Assembly: GCF_000003855.2 (NCBI RefSeq)
Contig: NW_003101677.1
Location: 3,304,139-3,337,723, forward strand
Direction: 5' to 3'
DNA: 33,585 bases
Source of the DNA: Blastomyces gilchristii SLH14081
Lineage: Eukaryota > Ascomycota > Eurotiomycetes > Onygenales > Ajellomycetaceae
Shown: positions 22,440 to 32,946 of the stretch, piece after piece
How positions within the stretch are numbered: position 1 is the stretch's first letter
Layout of the letters: every line of letters begins with the position of its first letter
Made by a program: the position numbers and the translations under genes
The notes under the pieces: generated by a model
Told to the model about the DNA's origin: nothing
Seen by the model: the letters and a program-made list of their open reading frames with translations, nothing else
The model's database searches: none

Positions 22440-23950
22440 TAAAGAGAAGAAGAAATCATATTCTTATTAAAAGCTAAAAAATAAGAAAATAGAAATAGAA
22501 CTGTGAACACAATTCAAAGATTAATAAAGAAAAAATAAAGAAAATCTATACTCATATTCTTAATACTCACAACACAGTATTCACTCTTTCAGTTATGCTG
22601 AAGTATTCAGCCTGGAAATAATTAAGATATGAAGAGAGAGCTTATCTATTCAGATCAACTTCTGTCACAAATTCATGACATTCACATTGCCTTGATTATT
22701 TGAATTTTACAGGTACTCAGAGACTTATCTCTCATTAACAATGAGATTGCAGAAATGTGCCGCGGTGTGAGAATCATTGATAGAGAACCTAGGCATATTT
22801 GCATATGCCTGATCAGAGATTATGTGAGCAGAGAGAAGATGATTGTAGACCTGCAGAACTGTAGAAGATACTGACAATACTGAGAGCTTTACAAGAACTG
22901 TCAGCTAGAATCTGTAAGAAATTACTTACAGAGAGACTTACAGCAAAGAATAGAACTGTACCGCTTGAAGCCAGGAACTGGTCTGAGAAAGACATGAGAT
23001 TGATCACTGGCCTGAAGATCAGATATGATGACAGAGCTGAAGAGAATAAAGACACTGTTATGAATAATAATGTCCCTGCTTCATCAGCTAGTAAAAAGTG
23101 ATCAGAGAAGTTACAGAGATACTCACAAGAATCTCAGCAGTAGTCAGACATTGTTTACAAAGATATTGAAATTGAAAAAATTTCTATTCTTGAGAAGTTC
23201 TTGAATTAATATATAAACATTGTTAGAAATACTCTCTCTCTATCATCTGAGCAAAAACACTTCACAGATGAATGAGAATACTCACAGTTTATAAGAATAA
23301 GAGCTGTTATAAAAAAAGAGAAAAGAAGATAAGATTCTACAGACAGATCTGAAATATCTATACTACTCTAGAGAGGTTTATATATACTATAAGTGATTCT
23401 GTGAAACAGTCAGATCACTCTAGTAAATAAAGAGTGATTATAAATTACAGATCTGAATCTTTCTATATAACTACAAAGAGTGATTGCAGACTGTAGATAT
23501 CTTGATTCTATAATTCTACAGAGTTAGTGAAAGAATGAAAAATTTCTCACAATTCTACAGTATCAAAGAATAATAATTTACAAGAATAAGTGAAAGATTA
23601 ACTCATAAATACTTCTCTTTGATGAGAGTGATCTCATAGAGAGTGATTCATCTGTGAGATAAATCTATGTAATGATTATATAAGAATCTTATGAAAATAA
23701 TTAAGAGTCAACTGAAATTCTTCTATATAGAAGATGTGAGATGAATCTGTATAATAGTCAGAGAAGAATCTGTAAATTATAAAGAATCTCATGAATTAAG
23801 AAACTGAGTGATAGACTCTTTTCTCTTTATAGTAACAAGGGATTTTTCCTCACTGAGATTTTTTTATAGATGTAAAGAATTTTTAGTGAGTATTACTGCA
23901 GTACTGAGCTGATTCTATAAAGTCACTCAGTGAAAGACTTCACAGACAAA
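22440..23950 (+). other. Gypsy copy 1 region downstream of pol, uncharacterised
   Basis: About 1.5 kb lies between the chromodomain and the polypurine tract. From ATG 22755, a frame of about 100 codons is readable to about 23060 if TGA is taken as a mutated Trp (MCRGVRIIDREP, then a Cys/Arg/Gln-rich stretch). It could be a small accessory ORF or the tail of pol; I do not recognise it. The patch 22755-22830 keeps CpG and CC/GG (GCCGCGG), unlike the rest of the interior. The remainder (23060-23950) shows no coding signal; its end is repeated in gypsy copy 0 at 1-308. Confidence 0.45.
22791..22810. other. Perfect 8-bp stem hairpin in gypsy 3' region
   Basis: AGGCATAT, a four-base loop TTGC, then ATATGCCT. 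It lies within a locally CpG-retaining patch. Function unknown; it could be chance. Confidence 0.5.
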
Positions 23951-23955
23951 GTCTT

Positions 23956-23969
23956 AGAGAGGGAAGAAT
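23956..23969 (+). other. Polypurine tract of gypsy copy 1
   Basis: A purine run (AGAGAGGGAAGAA) lies two bases upstream of the 3' LTR, where plus-strand DNA synthesis is primed in LTR retrotransposons. Gypsy copy 0 has the equivalent tract at about 294-306. Confidence 0.8.
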
Positions 23970-23970
23970 A

Positions 23971-24228
23971 TGTAAGAAATCTCACTTCTCACAGATTCTT
24001 TACTTCTATTTCTATCTTTTATATAATCAATTGAGTTAGCAGCCCTTGACTACACACAACTATATAGACTGAAGTTCACAAATACTATTCATAACTCAGC
24101 TTGAATGCTATTATATATTTGACCTCTACATTTTATCTTTCTATCATGAATACTTCTAGTAGTTAACAGTATATATCACGCCAAGCTGCAAACACCCGAA
24201 TAATTGCCTGCGAGCACTTATTCTTACA
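23971..24228 (+). repeat. 3' LTR of gypsy copy 1 (258 bp)
   Basis: Same length and ends as the 5' LTR. Here the inner half (first 100 bases) has lost CpG and CC/GG, while the outer end (about 24175-24228) keeps CACGCC, CACCCG and GCGAGC. This is the mirror image of the 5' LTR. Confidence 0.95.
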
Positions 24229-24233
24229 TCTGA
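24229..24233 (+). repeat. Right target-site duplication of the gypsy element
   Basis: TCTGA pairs with TCTGG at 17171-17175, with one transition. Confidence 0.85.
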
Positions 24234-24392
24234 GCTGGAATTTCCTGATTTTGCATATCTGAAATTGATGAATGTATGATAGTTATCTTTATAGATATAG
24301 GAAAAACTCTGAGAACTTTTAATTCTCAGATAGATGTCATAGTCTCTGACTGCATACATCTATAATTGAAGAATAATAATAATAATAATAAT
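24234..24392 (+). other. 3' UTR of LINE copy 3, last part, with (AAT)7 tail
   Basis: This is the continuation of the 3' UTR after the gypsy insertion. It ends with TATAATTGAAG and seven AAT units (24372-24392), directly followed by the right target duplication. A self-complementary pair (GAGAACTTTT near 24310 and TTCTC near 24330) may form a weak hairpin. A tail of AAT/TAA units rather than poly(A) is also known from the Drosophila I factor. Confidence 0.85.
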
Positions 24393-24406
24393 AAAGAATG
24401 AATATT
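24393..24406 (+). repeat. Right target-site duplication of LINE copy 3
   Basis: Exact copy of AAAGAATGAATATT at 9669-9682. LINE copy 2 resumes in register immediately after it. Confidence 0.95.
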
Positions 24407-26041
24407 TTAAGCTCTTTTTTAATCTCTTGAAAAATAAATATCATTCTGAATGCTGAAAAGAAGTCACTGAAGTGATTCTTATTAAATCTAATAGAAAAAC
24501 TTTAATTTCTAAGTTATATAGAGTAATATCTCTATTGAACTGTCTACAAAAGGTTTTAGAAAAGATAATAGCTACTCAACTATCTTTTATAAGCTCTATT
24601 AATAATTGTCTTTTGTTCAATGAATAAATGAGAGATAGAAAGTAATGTTCTGCAATTGACACTGTTCTCTCAGTTATTCATAATATTTAAATAGCAAAGC
24701 ATGAAGATCTGATCTCAACTGCAGTTTTTATTGATATAAAAGAAGTATTTAATCATGTTTCAAAGTCAAAGTTAATTCAGACTTTAAAAATATTAAAACT
24801 GTCACTTTCTCTAATAAAATGAGTTAACTGTTTCATATCTAAAAGAATTATATAACTATTCTTTGATGAAATGAAATACAATAAGACTGAGATAAAAATA
24901 GAAGTACTGTAAGAATCTTCACTCTCACTTATTTTATTTATAATATATACTGTATATCTAATCAAAAATAGAGATATGAAAATAGTGTGATCTCTGGGCT
25001 ATATAAATGATATTAGTCTAGTCTACAGCTCAAAAACAATTAGAGAGAATTTGAAAGTGATTGAAAAAGCAGCAAAGAAAATCTTTATTAGAGTAGATAT
25101 TAATTAAATTCAATTTAATATAAATAAAACTGAGATAATTCATTTCTTTCCTAGCTTTAATGAGAAAGAACTATGTCTAACTCTTTTAAATAGAGAGATT
25201 TAACTCAGTTTAAATATCAAATAATTAGAAGTATGATTAAACTTCAAGTTGAATTTTAAATATTATATTCAACAAAGAACTATCAAGGCAGAAAGACTAT
25301 TAAATAACATAATCAGACTATCAAATACAGAGAGAGGTCTATTCATTCAGACTATAAGACAGTTATATATAGCCTGTATTGATCAAGGAAATTTCACTGA
25401 ACTCTTTCAAAGTTGGTAAAACAGAGCTTTGAGAAGAATTCTGAGAGTATTCAAAACATCTTCTACTAAAGTAATGAAAATTAAAGCTTCAATTCTCTCT
25501 TCTACTATTAGATTTGAAAAGATCTGTATAAATTATACTCTGAGAGTTATAAAGATGAGCTTAAATTATATAATCAGAGAAAGAGTCTCTTCTTCATTTT
25601 CATCAATTAACTCAGGAAATGAACTGAATTAAAATAGATTTCTTGATTGAAATGAAAATAATTCTTCAAAGAAAATATCTTCTCAACTGTACAGACTATG
25701 CTCACTGATTAAAAATTATTTTTCTTCTTTAAATGTTCAAAAAGTTGATTATGAGAAGATATCTCTCTGAAGAGACAAGCTTGAATCTCTTATAGACTTA
25801 TAAATAAGTGAACTATCTAAGAAGAAAGAATATGAACAGTATTTGAAGAGAATTTCTACAATCAATATAGAAGACTCTATTCTGATTTATTCAGATAACT
25901 TCAAAAATGAGAATTTGAATAGATTAGATGCAGACATTGCTTATACTGAAAATAATATCAATTTTATCTCAGATTTCTGGAATTTAGGCTGTGAATCTGA
26001 AGTCTTTGATGCTGAACTATTTGCAATAGTGAAAGCTTTCA
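24407..26041 (+). mobile_element. LINE copy 2, right part (RT to RNase H)
   Basis: It continues copy 2 from base 9682 with nothing missing and runs to 26041, where LINE copy 4 begins with CAACCGCTCC. Compared with copy 4 it has a deletion of about 39 bases near 25380. The rest of copy 2 (end of RNase H, 3' UTR) is not in the window. Confidence 0.9.
24407..26041 (+). pseudogene. LINE copy 2 ORF2, central part, broken
   Basis: It carries the RT from the first fingers motifs to the catalytic box, which reads YIND at 25000-25011 (first Asp mutated to Asn), then the thumb/connection region (open piece 25429-25632) and the start of RNase H (SILIYSDN near 25873-25900, AELFAIVKAF near 26011-26040). 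Stops occur throughout, and the open pieces lie in a different frame from the 8172 start, so at least one frameshift exists. The first RNase H Asp segment is recognisable. It is cut at 26041 by LINE copy 4. Confidence 0.8.
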
Positions 26042-27515
26042 CAACCGCTCCACCACGAACTCGCTCGATTTTTCGAATAAGAACCCGCCGATAGATCCAT
26101 CGAAAAGCCCTCGATCATACGAGCATTTTGACCCCATCGCCGACCGCATACCCCGTGTGGTGGTGGAGTTATCCAGCCAAACGTGAACCAGACGTCGTTC
26201 GGAACTCCTGCGTGGGATTATCCCCCATTCTCCCCTACCACACCACAACCCCGGGCCAAATTGCCATACAAATTGTTAGGTGAAGAGACCTAGCCGTATG
26301 CACCAATCTTCTCAATTTTGGAAGATCCCCGATCTGTAGTTGTGGAGATATCTGAGGAGCGACCTCCGCGAAAACCCTGTCCATCTTTGATTTTCCAAAA
26401 CACCAACGCCAAGTCCCACCCTCGTACCGCCCTTCCCAATCTGGCCCATCCCCGGCAGAAAAATACAAAAAGATACCTCGGCGATAATATCAAGCACATA
26501 ACCAACGGACAACGAGTCAACAGCACACCAACAACTATAAAATCAGTATACCCCAAGGTCTGACTGAGCCTTTGATCCCTGCACAGTGAGATATATTAAA
26601 TCTAGTTTTAATACCTCAATATTCAATAGATTCTGCAAGGGATTGAGAACAGCAATACTAGGTTTCTATTGAATTTGAGAATTAACTCTATATTGATATA
26701 ATCATTGACAAAGTCTTCTATTTTGAGATATAAATAACCAGTTCCTCTACATCCCGCTGGCAATATTTATATTATCATATAGAAATAGACTTATATTCTC
26801 TATAATATCAAGACTCTGAAGAGGGAAAGTCTTGATAGAGAGTATACAGTAGTGCATATCTTAGCAGTTTCTATCTCATTCTTCTGCAGCAGTTAATGCA
26901 AAAAAAAAAGATCTTAGAAATAGTTTTTTACTTCTCTTGAAAAAGTAAGGTGTTTTTCTCTGGGTTTTACACAATATTCTTACAAAGAATTAAAAACAGA
27001 GTTGTTTTCTGTCATAATTTCATATTCTTTTAAGTAAGAATTACTTTTTCAGTGGCTGAAGAGCTTTCATTAATACTTAATTCTTTTTTACACTCTTTAT
27101 TAACTGATTTGAGTTGCACACTTGTTGTGTGAGGAGAATTGAATGATTTAGAATAAAATTGAATAGTTTTAATCAATTTCTCTGCAAAAAATTGATTTAT
27201 TTTTTGTCAGTTTTTCTCTCAAAAACTGTCATATCATCTGATTTATTATCAATTGATATCATACTTTTCCTCACTGTATCCCAAGAAAGAGATTGTAAAG
27301 ATTTTATTGATTTATCTTAAAAATCAATTTTAGTTTATTAGATTCTCTTTAAAAATCTAACCTAGTTACTGAACTAGTGTGAAAAAAATCAGGTGTTTTA
27401 TACACAAAAGTCTTTTATTCTTCTTTTGAACAGTCTGATCAACTTTTCAATTGAAAACAGACTTAGAAATATCTCAATTGAAACAGTCTGACCAACTTTT
27501 CATTGAGTGAAAACA
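26042..27515 (+). other. 5' UTR of LINE copy 4
   Basis: The first 530 bases or so are CpG-rich, with one 5' UTR monomer (about 26378-26545). The composition then drops sharply to the AT-rich leader. Two 53-bp leader units (starts 27432 and 27485) precede the ORF1 ATG, one fewer than in copies 1-3. Minus-strand open frames at 26039-26556 are regarded as chance. Confidence 0.75.
27432..27515 (+). repeat. 53-bp leader repeat, two units, LINE copy 4
   Basis: Units start at 27432 and 27485, 53 bases apart. The first contains the TTTTCAATTGAAAA palindrome. The middle unit of the other copies is missing. Confidence 0.8.
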
Positions 27516-29120
27516 ATGAGTTCAAAAATACACTCAGTTGATGTGAAAAAAGATGCTTTCTCAAATGCTATTCCTGAGATTGAAATTCTGAAGAGAAGAA
27601 AGAAAGAAGAAATAGAGAAATAACAAGTTCTTGAAATACAGAAACTTGAAAAAGCAAGCAAGATTCTTGAAAAGCAGTGTCTGAGTGAGATGAATGAAGA
27701 AGTTCTGTTAATTCTTCATGCTCAGGCTAGACAACTACAGGAGATGATCAAGTTCAAACTTGAAATCTCAAACACAGTTCAAAAAACCTTGAAAATTCCT
27801 AGTACAATCACTGACTCTTCATCTTGTCCTTCTTCTTCCTTTTTTCCTACTTCTTCTTCTTCATTGAATCAGAAGAAAACATATGCTCAAGCAGCTGAAT
27901 CTGCTGTCTCTAAACCTGCTGTCTCAAAACCTGCTTAAAATCCTGAGAAAACTGAGAAGAATACTGCTCATGCCTCTATTCATAGAAAAGTGGAAAAGAA
28001 AATGCAAAAAGAGAAAAACTTCCAAATCTTCAGAAATAGAAGACTTATTCTCAAAGTCTCAAACCAGAACATTCTGCAAAGAACCAAGCTAAACTCAAAT
28101 CTCATTTTCAGAATCAGAAATGAAATTAATCAGCAGTTCTTTTCTCAGTTGATGACTGATATTGAAGTTCAAAAACCAGTTATAGCTTCAATTGAGTCAT
28201 CATTCTTTGAAAACTCCATCATTCTGACTACAATGCCTGAATTCAGTGCTGAATTCCTTATTCAGAATGAGAATCTCTGAAAGTCAGTAGTAGAATCTTT
28301 GCTAAACACAACAATTCTATCTGAAAGAGATGAAAAGTGAGGCAAATTCATTCTTCATGATATTTCAGTTGAAATTTTTGACTGTGAAGAAGGAATACTA
28401 CTTCTCAAAAATGAATTGAAAGAATACAACTCTATTCAACTGAGAAAGAAGCCTGTATGACTAAATTCAATTGAGGTCAGACAAAGCAGGAGAAATGCCT
28501 CTGTTCTAGTATATACAAAAACACTTGAACAGTCAAAGATCTCTGAAGTAAGAGTAGCAGATTTGAAAATGAGAGTTCATGAATACAAAGACTCAAGAAT
28601 GAATCTCAAAGCTCAAACACAGTGTTCAAACTGTCAAAGATATGGACACTTTGCAATCTCATGTTTTAGAGACTCAAAATGTGCATTCTGTGTCAGAGAT
28701 CACAAAACTAGTGAGCATAAATGTGAAACATGCTCAAAAAGAGATGAAATTTGTCAACATACTCTGCTTAAGTGCTCTAATTGCAAAGAAAAACATGCAT
28801 CTAGCTCAAAAGAATGTATGTTTGCTCTGAGAACTCAAAAGAACTGGAGAAAAGATGAAGCTCAAAGTCAATCTAGAACTGAAGAGAAGAGTCAAGCCAG
28901 TAGACTTACAACTGCAAGCTGAAAAAGAAGAAACTCTCAACTATCTAAGTCTTCAAACTCTAATTCTCCAGCTAAATGTAAACAGAATTTGAATCCTCAA
29001 ACTCCTGTTAAGATTAGAGAATTGAGAAATGACTCTGATGATAAACTAGATATAATGCAAGCAGTTGAGATTTCTACTTTTTAGAACAGTTATAATCTAC
29101 TATCTGATAATAGTGATTAG
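27516..29120 (+). pseudogene. LINE copy 4 ORF1 (RNA-binding gag-like protein), stops only
   Basis: ATG 27516 and TAG 29118-29120 share one frame of 534 codons with no frameshift, so this is the reference ORF1. Order: head with KIHSVDV, Lys/Glu-rich coiled coil (residues about 20-60), Ser-rich linker, a KKTYAQAA motif (about 125), a middle domain, and a Cys/His cluster at residues about 370-437. The first knuckle is CSNCQRYGHFAISC (C-x2-C-x4-H-x4-C type), followed by C-x2-C-x3-H-x4-H-x-C and C-x2-C-x3-H-type knuckles, as in Tad1/I-group ORF1 proteins that bind element RNA. Interrupting codons are TAA in the coiled coil and after KPA, and TGA at about 28278, 28338, 28458 and 28920. The cluster itself is intact. 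Confidence 0.87.
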
Positions 29121-29143
29121 ATTCTACTCTACTCTCTTTTAGT

Positions 29144-32100
29144 ATGAATATACAACAAAAACAACAAAAAAAGTTTAAAAACTCTTTAAAAATCACATTT
29201 ATTCAAAATAATGTGAATAGAAACTCAAATTGTATTTATTCTTGTCTTCAAATTGCATTTGAATAAAAAGTTGATTTTATACTGCTTCATGAGCCGAATT
29301 TTGATGCTGAGCAAAAATATGTCATTTCTCATTCAAGCTACTACTGCTTTTTACCTCAAAAGTCTGAGATAAAGTCAAGAGTAGTGATCTATGAAAGAAA
29401 GAGATCAAGATATCAATTTACTCTAAGATTTGATATCATGTCTGACTCTGATATTCTGATGAGTGATATTATAGATAAAGAAAATGAGTTTGATACTATA
29501 CAGCTCATAAATATCTATAATGAAAAGTCATTGAAGGAAAATAATAATATCTGAACAATTGATAGAGAATTTCTGAACATAACTCTATCAAGAAACTCTA
29601 TAATTGCAGGAGATTTCAATGCACATCATCTCTGATGAAATTCAGAATGTAAGAGAGCAGTGAGAGCTGATAATCTGATTGAATGAACCTTTGAGCATTC
29701 AATAGATTTGGTTAATAAGTCTGATCAACAAACATTCTTTAGAAAAGACATGAAACAGAAGTCTATTACAGATCTAATCTTCATGTCACAAAATCTAATG
29801 AAAAGAAGACTTGTAAACTGATTTATTGATTCAAATGAGACATCAGAATCAGGTCATGAGATTATTCAATTTGATATTGAACTGAGTGAAAAACAAATGA
29901 GTGAAAATCCTCTTCTCTCTAATCAGTATAACTTTGAAAAAGCTGATTGAAAAGCAGTTGAAGAAAGTATAAAACTGTTAAAATCTGAAAGACAGAATGA
30001 GCTATATTGGAATTCTGGTCAAGATATCTCCAATGAAATGCTTGAGAATAGAGTGAAGCTTATTACATCTATTATTCTAACAAGTGTTAGAGATAATATT
30101 TCAAAAAGAAAATCTTCTGAGTATTTAAAACCTTGATGAAATGAGAATATCTCATCTAAAAGAAAAGAATTAGCTACTGCTAGAAGAGATTGAAAGAATG
30201 ATGTAATATCTGATGAAGAGTTCAAAGCTGTCAGAAATGAATATTTTTCAGATATTAAAAGAGCTAAAACAGACTGCTGGAATAAATTTCTTGAAGAAGC
30301 ACAAGAGAAGGAAGTTTTTAAAGCTTTTAACTATACTAAAACAAGAAGTGTAGCAAAACTTCCAGTCTTAGAATATGAGTTTCAGAATGAATCATATACA
30401 GCAAACTCTTTTGAGAAAAAATGTCAAGCTTTCATGAGAATTCTCTTTCAGAACTCACCAGATTCAGATTCAGATTCAGAGGAAGAGAATATATCACTTC
30501 TCAACTACATTGATGAAAATGACTGGGAATGGCCTGATCTTACACAAGATGAATTAGAGTCAGCTATCATCTCAAGTTCTGTTAAAACTGCTGCAGGTCC
30601 TGATTCAATTAATCACTTGATTATTCAAAATACATATTTCTACTTAAAGAATGAATATTTTGAGCTCTTTTTCAATCTCTTGAAAAATGAATATTATTCT
30701 GAATGCTGGAGAGAAGCCACTGAAGTGATTCTTGCAAAACCTAATAGAAAAACTTCAATTCCTAAGTCATATAGAGTAATATCTCTTTTGAACTGTCTAG
30801 GAAAGGTTTTAGAAAAGATAATAGCTACTTGACTATCTTTTATAAGCTCTATAGGTGATTCTCTTTTATTCAGTGAACAAATGAGAGATAGAAAACAGTG
30901 TTCTGCAATTGACACTGTTCTCTCAGTTGTTCATGATATTCAAATAGCAAAGCATGAGGGTCTGGTCTCAACTGCAGTTTTTATTGATATAAAAGAAGCA
31001 TTTGATTATGTTTCAAAGTCAAAGTTAATTCAGACATTGAAGATATTAAAACTGTCACTTTCTCTAATAAAATGAGTTAACTGTTTTATGTCTAAAAGAA
31101 TTATACAACTCTTCTTTGATGAAATGAAATAAGACAAGACTGAGATAAAAATAGAAGTATCACAGAGATCTTTAATCTCACTCATTTTATTTGCAATATA
31201 CACTGCATATCTATTCAAAAATAGAAATATGAGAATAGTGCAATCTCTGAGTTATATAGATGATATTGGTCTAGTCTACAGCTCAAAAACTATCAAAGAG
31301 AATTTGAAAGTAATTGAAGAAGCTGCAAAGGAAATCTTTGTTAGAGCAGATATCAATCAAATTCAATTTAATATGAATAAAACTGAGTTAATTCATTTCT
31401 TTCCTAGATTCAATGAGAAAGAACTATCTCTAACTCTTTTGAATAGAGAGATTAAACCCAGTGTAAATGTCAAATGATTAGGAGTATGATTAAACTCCAA
31501 GTTGAATTTTAAATATTATATTCAACAAAGAACTGTCAAGGCAGAAAGACTATTGAACAACATAATCAGACTATCAAATACAGAGAGGGGTCTATTCTTC
31601 CAGGCTATGAGACAGTTATATATAGCCTGTATTACATCAGTAGCTGATTATGAAGTTCAAGTTTGATGGAATAATCAAGGGAATTTCACTGAACTCTTTC
31701 AAAGTCTGCAAAACAGAGCCTTGAGAAGAATTCTGAAAGCATTCAAATCATCTTCTATTAAAGCAATGGAAATTGAAGCTTCAATTTCTCCTTCTGCTAT
31801 TAGATTTGAAAAGGCCTGTATGAACTATGCTCTGAGAGTTGTAAAGATGAGCTCAAATCATATAATCAGAGAAAGAGTCTCTTCTTCATTTTCATCAATT
31901 AACTCTGGAAATGAACTGGATTAGAATAGATTTCTTGATTGAAATGAAAATGATTCTTCAAAGAAAATGCCTTCTCAACTGTACAGACTATGCTCTCTGA
32001 TTAAAAATCAATTTTCCTCTTTAAATGTTGAAAAAGTTGATCATGAGAAGTTATCTCCCTGGAGAGAAAAGCTTGAATCTCTTATAGACTTACAAATAAG

Positions 32101-32790
32101 TGAACTATCAAAAGAGAAAGAATATGAACAGCATTTGAAGAGAATTTCTACAATCAATATAAAAGACTCTATTCTGATTTATTCAGATGACTCAAAAAAT
32201 GAGAACTTGAATAGATTAGGCGCAGGCATTGTTTATACTGAAGATAATATTAATTTTATCTCAGATTTCTGAAATCTAGGCTCTGAATGTGAAGTCTTTG
32301 ATGCTGAACTATTTGCAATAGTGAAAGCTTTCAAACTCATTGAAATAAAATCTCATAAAAGAGGAAATTATTTGAAAGAGGCATGGATATTCTCTGATAG
32401 TCAAGCTGCTTTAAAAAGACTGAGAAATAGTCAGATTCATAATGATCAAATGAATCTTGAACTGATCTTAAACTCTGTTTTGAAAATTCAAAAGAGAAGA
32501 ACATCAAAGCTGATAATTCATCTGCACTGAGTTCCTGCTCATATGAATATTCATGGCAATGAATTAGCTGATTCAGCTGCAAAAAAGGGTGCAGAATTAA
32601 GCAGATCTATTCAAAAAATTGTGTCCTGGTCTTTTATAAGAAGAAAAATAAAAGAATCTTGTTTAGACAAGTGGAATGAAAGCTGGCAGAAACAAAAGAA
32701 GAGTATACATTATTCAAGATTTGAAACAAAACCCAAGTGGAAATCTTGTTCAATTAAATGTAAAAAGAAAATATTCTCATCTATAATACA
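29144..32790 (+). pseudogene. LINE copy 4 ORF2 (EN-RT-RNase H), stops only, C-terminus missing
   Basis: From ATG 29144 the polyprotein reads in one frame for 1,215 codons without frameshift. Endonuclease: LLHEPNF near 29282, AGDFNAHH near 29605, GHEI near 29855 (usual SDHE, Asp replaced by Gly). RT: AAGPDSIN near 30590, YRVISLLNCLGKVLEKI near 30768, VFIDIKEAFD near 30978, catalytic YIDD at 31253-31264. RNase H: ILIYSDDS near 32173, AELFAIVKAF near 32305, SDSQAALKRL near 32393, and a GNELAD motif near 32555 preceded by TGA for the usual Trp of HWVPAH. About ten Trp codons remain TGG, while more than ten expected Trp are TGA. The C-terminal 105 codons are absent here but present in the inverted copy. 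It is inactive as it stands. Confidence 0.88.
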
Positions 32791-32946
32791 CAAAAGAAAA
32801 GAGAAAAAGAACACAGTCTCAAAGATAGACACATTAAACAGATAGATAGAAAGAAATTGAAAGAAAAAGATAAAGAAAAAGATAAAGTAAAGAGAGACTA
32901 TAACAAAACAAATTATTAAAAGAGAGTGTATAGCTGCTTTAACAGA
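32791..32946 (-). other. 3' UTR part of the inverted LINE fragment
   Basis: On the minus strand, a T-rich sequence follows the ORF2 stop and matches 16955-17098 of copy 3, with a slightly longer set of TTTATC-type repeats. There is no coding region. Confidence 0.8.

Larger units (their letters stand above)
17176..24228 (+). mobile_element. Complete Ty3/gypsy chromovirus (gypsy copy 1), 7,053 bp
   Basis: Two 258-bp LTRs share the termini TGTAAGAA and TTCTTACA and are flanked by a 5-bp target duplication. The internal region runs in the order gag, protease, RT, RNase H, integrase, chromodomain, which is the Ty3/gypsy order with the chromovirus hallmark. A polypurine tract precedes the 3' LTR. 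Nearly all CC, GG and CG pairs of the interior are lost and the frame is full of stops. It lies inside the 3' UTR of LINE copy 3, so it is younger than that insertion. Confidence 0.93.
9683..24392 (+). mobile_element. LINE copy 3, full-length, split by a gypsy element
   Basis: A complete insertion: the 5' end CAACCGCTCC is identical to the 5' end of copy 4, the 3' end is an (AAT)7 tail, and an exact 14-bp target duplication flanks both sides. Bases 17176-24228 are a later gypsy insertion with its own duplication. Without it and one 5-bp duplication the LINE is about 7,652 bp. Order: 5' UTR, ORF1, ORF2 (endonuclease, RT, RNase H, Cys/His motif), 3' UTR. Both ORFs have stops. The domain order and the RNase H fit the fungal Tad1/I group; the exact clade needs a phylogeny. 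Confidence 0.92.
26042..32790 (+). mobile_element. LINE copy 4, 5'-complete, best preserved; 3' end replaced by an inverted copy
   Basis: It starts at exactly the same base of the family as copy 3 (CAACCGCTCC) and is collinear with it through 5' UTR, ORF1 and ORF2 as far as 32790. There the sequence switches to the opposite strand of the same family. It has the most retained Trp codons, CpG and CC/GG of the four copies, which fits its position as one of the youngest insertions. The 3' target duplication is outside the window or lost. Confidence 0.9.

Noticed and set aside
22813..23055. 80-codon minus-strand open frame in the gypsy 3' region
   Set aside because: It runs antisense to the element. 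The plus frame over the same bases is readable once TGA is taken as mutated Trp, and the antisense frame is open because its complementary stops are rare in this composition.
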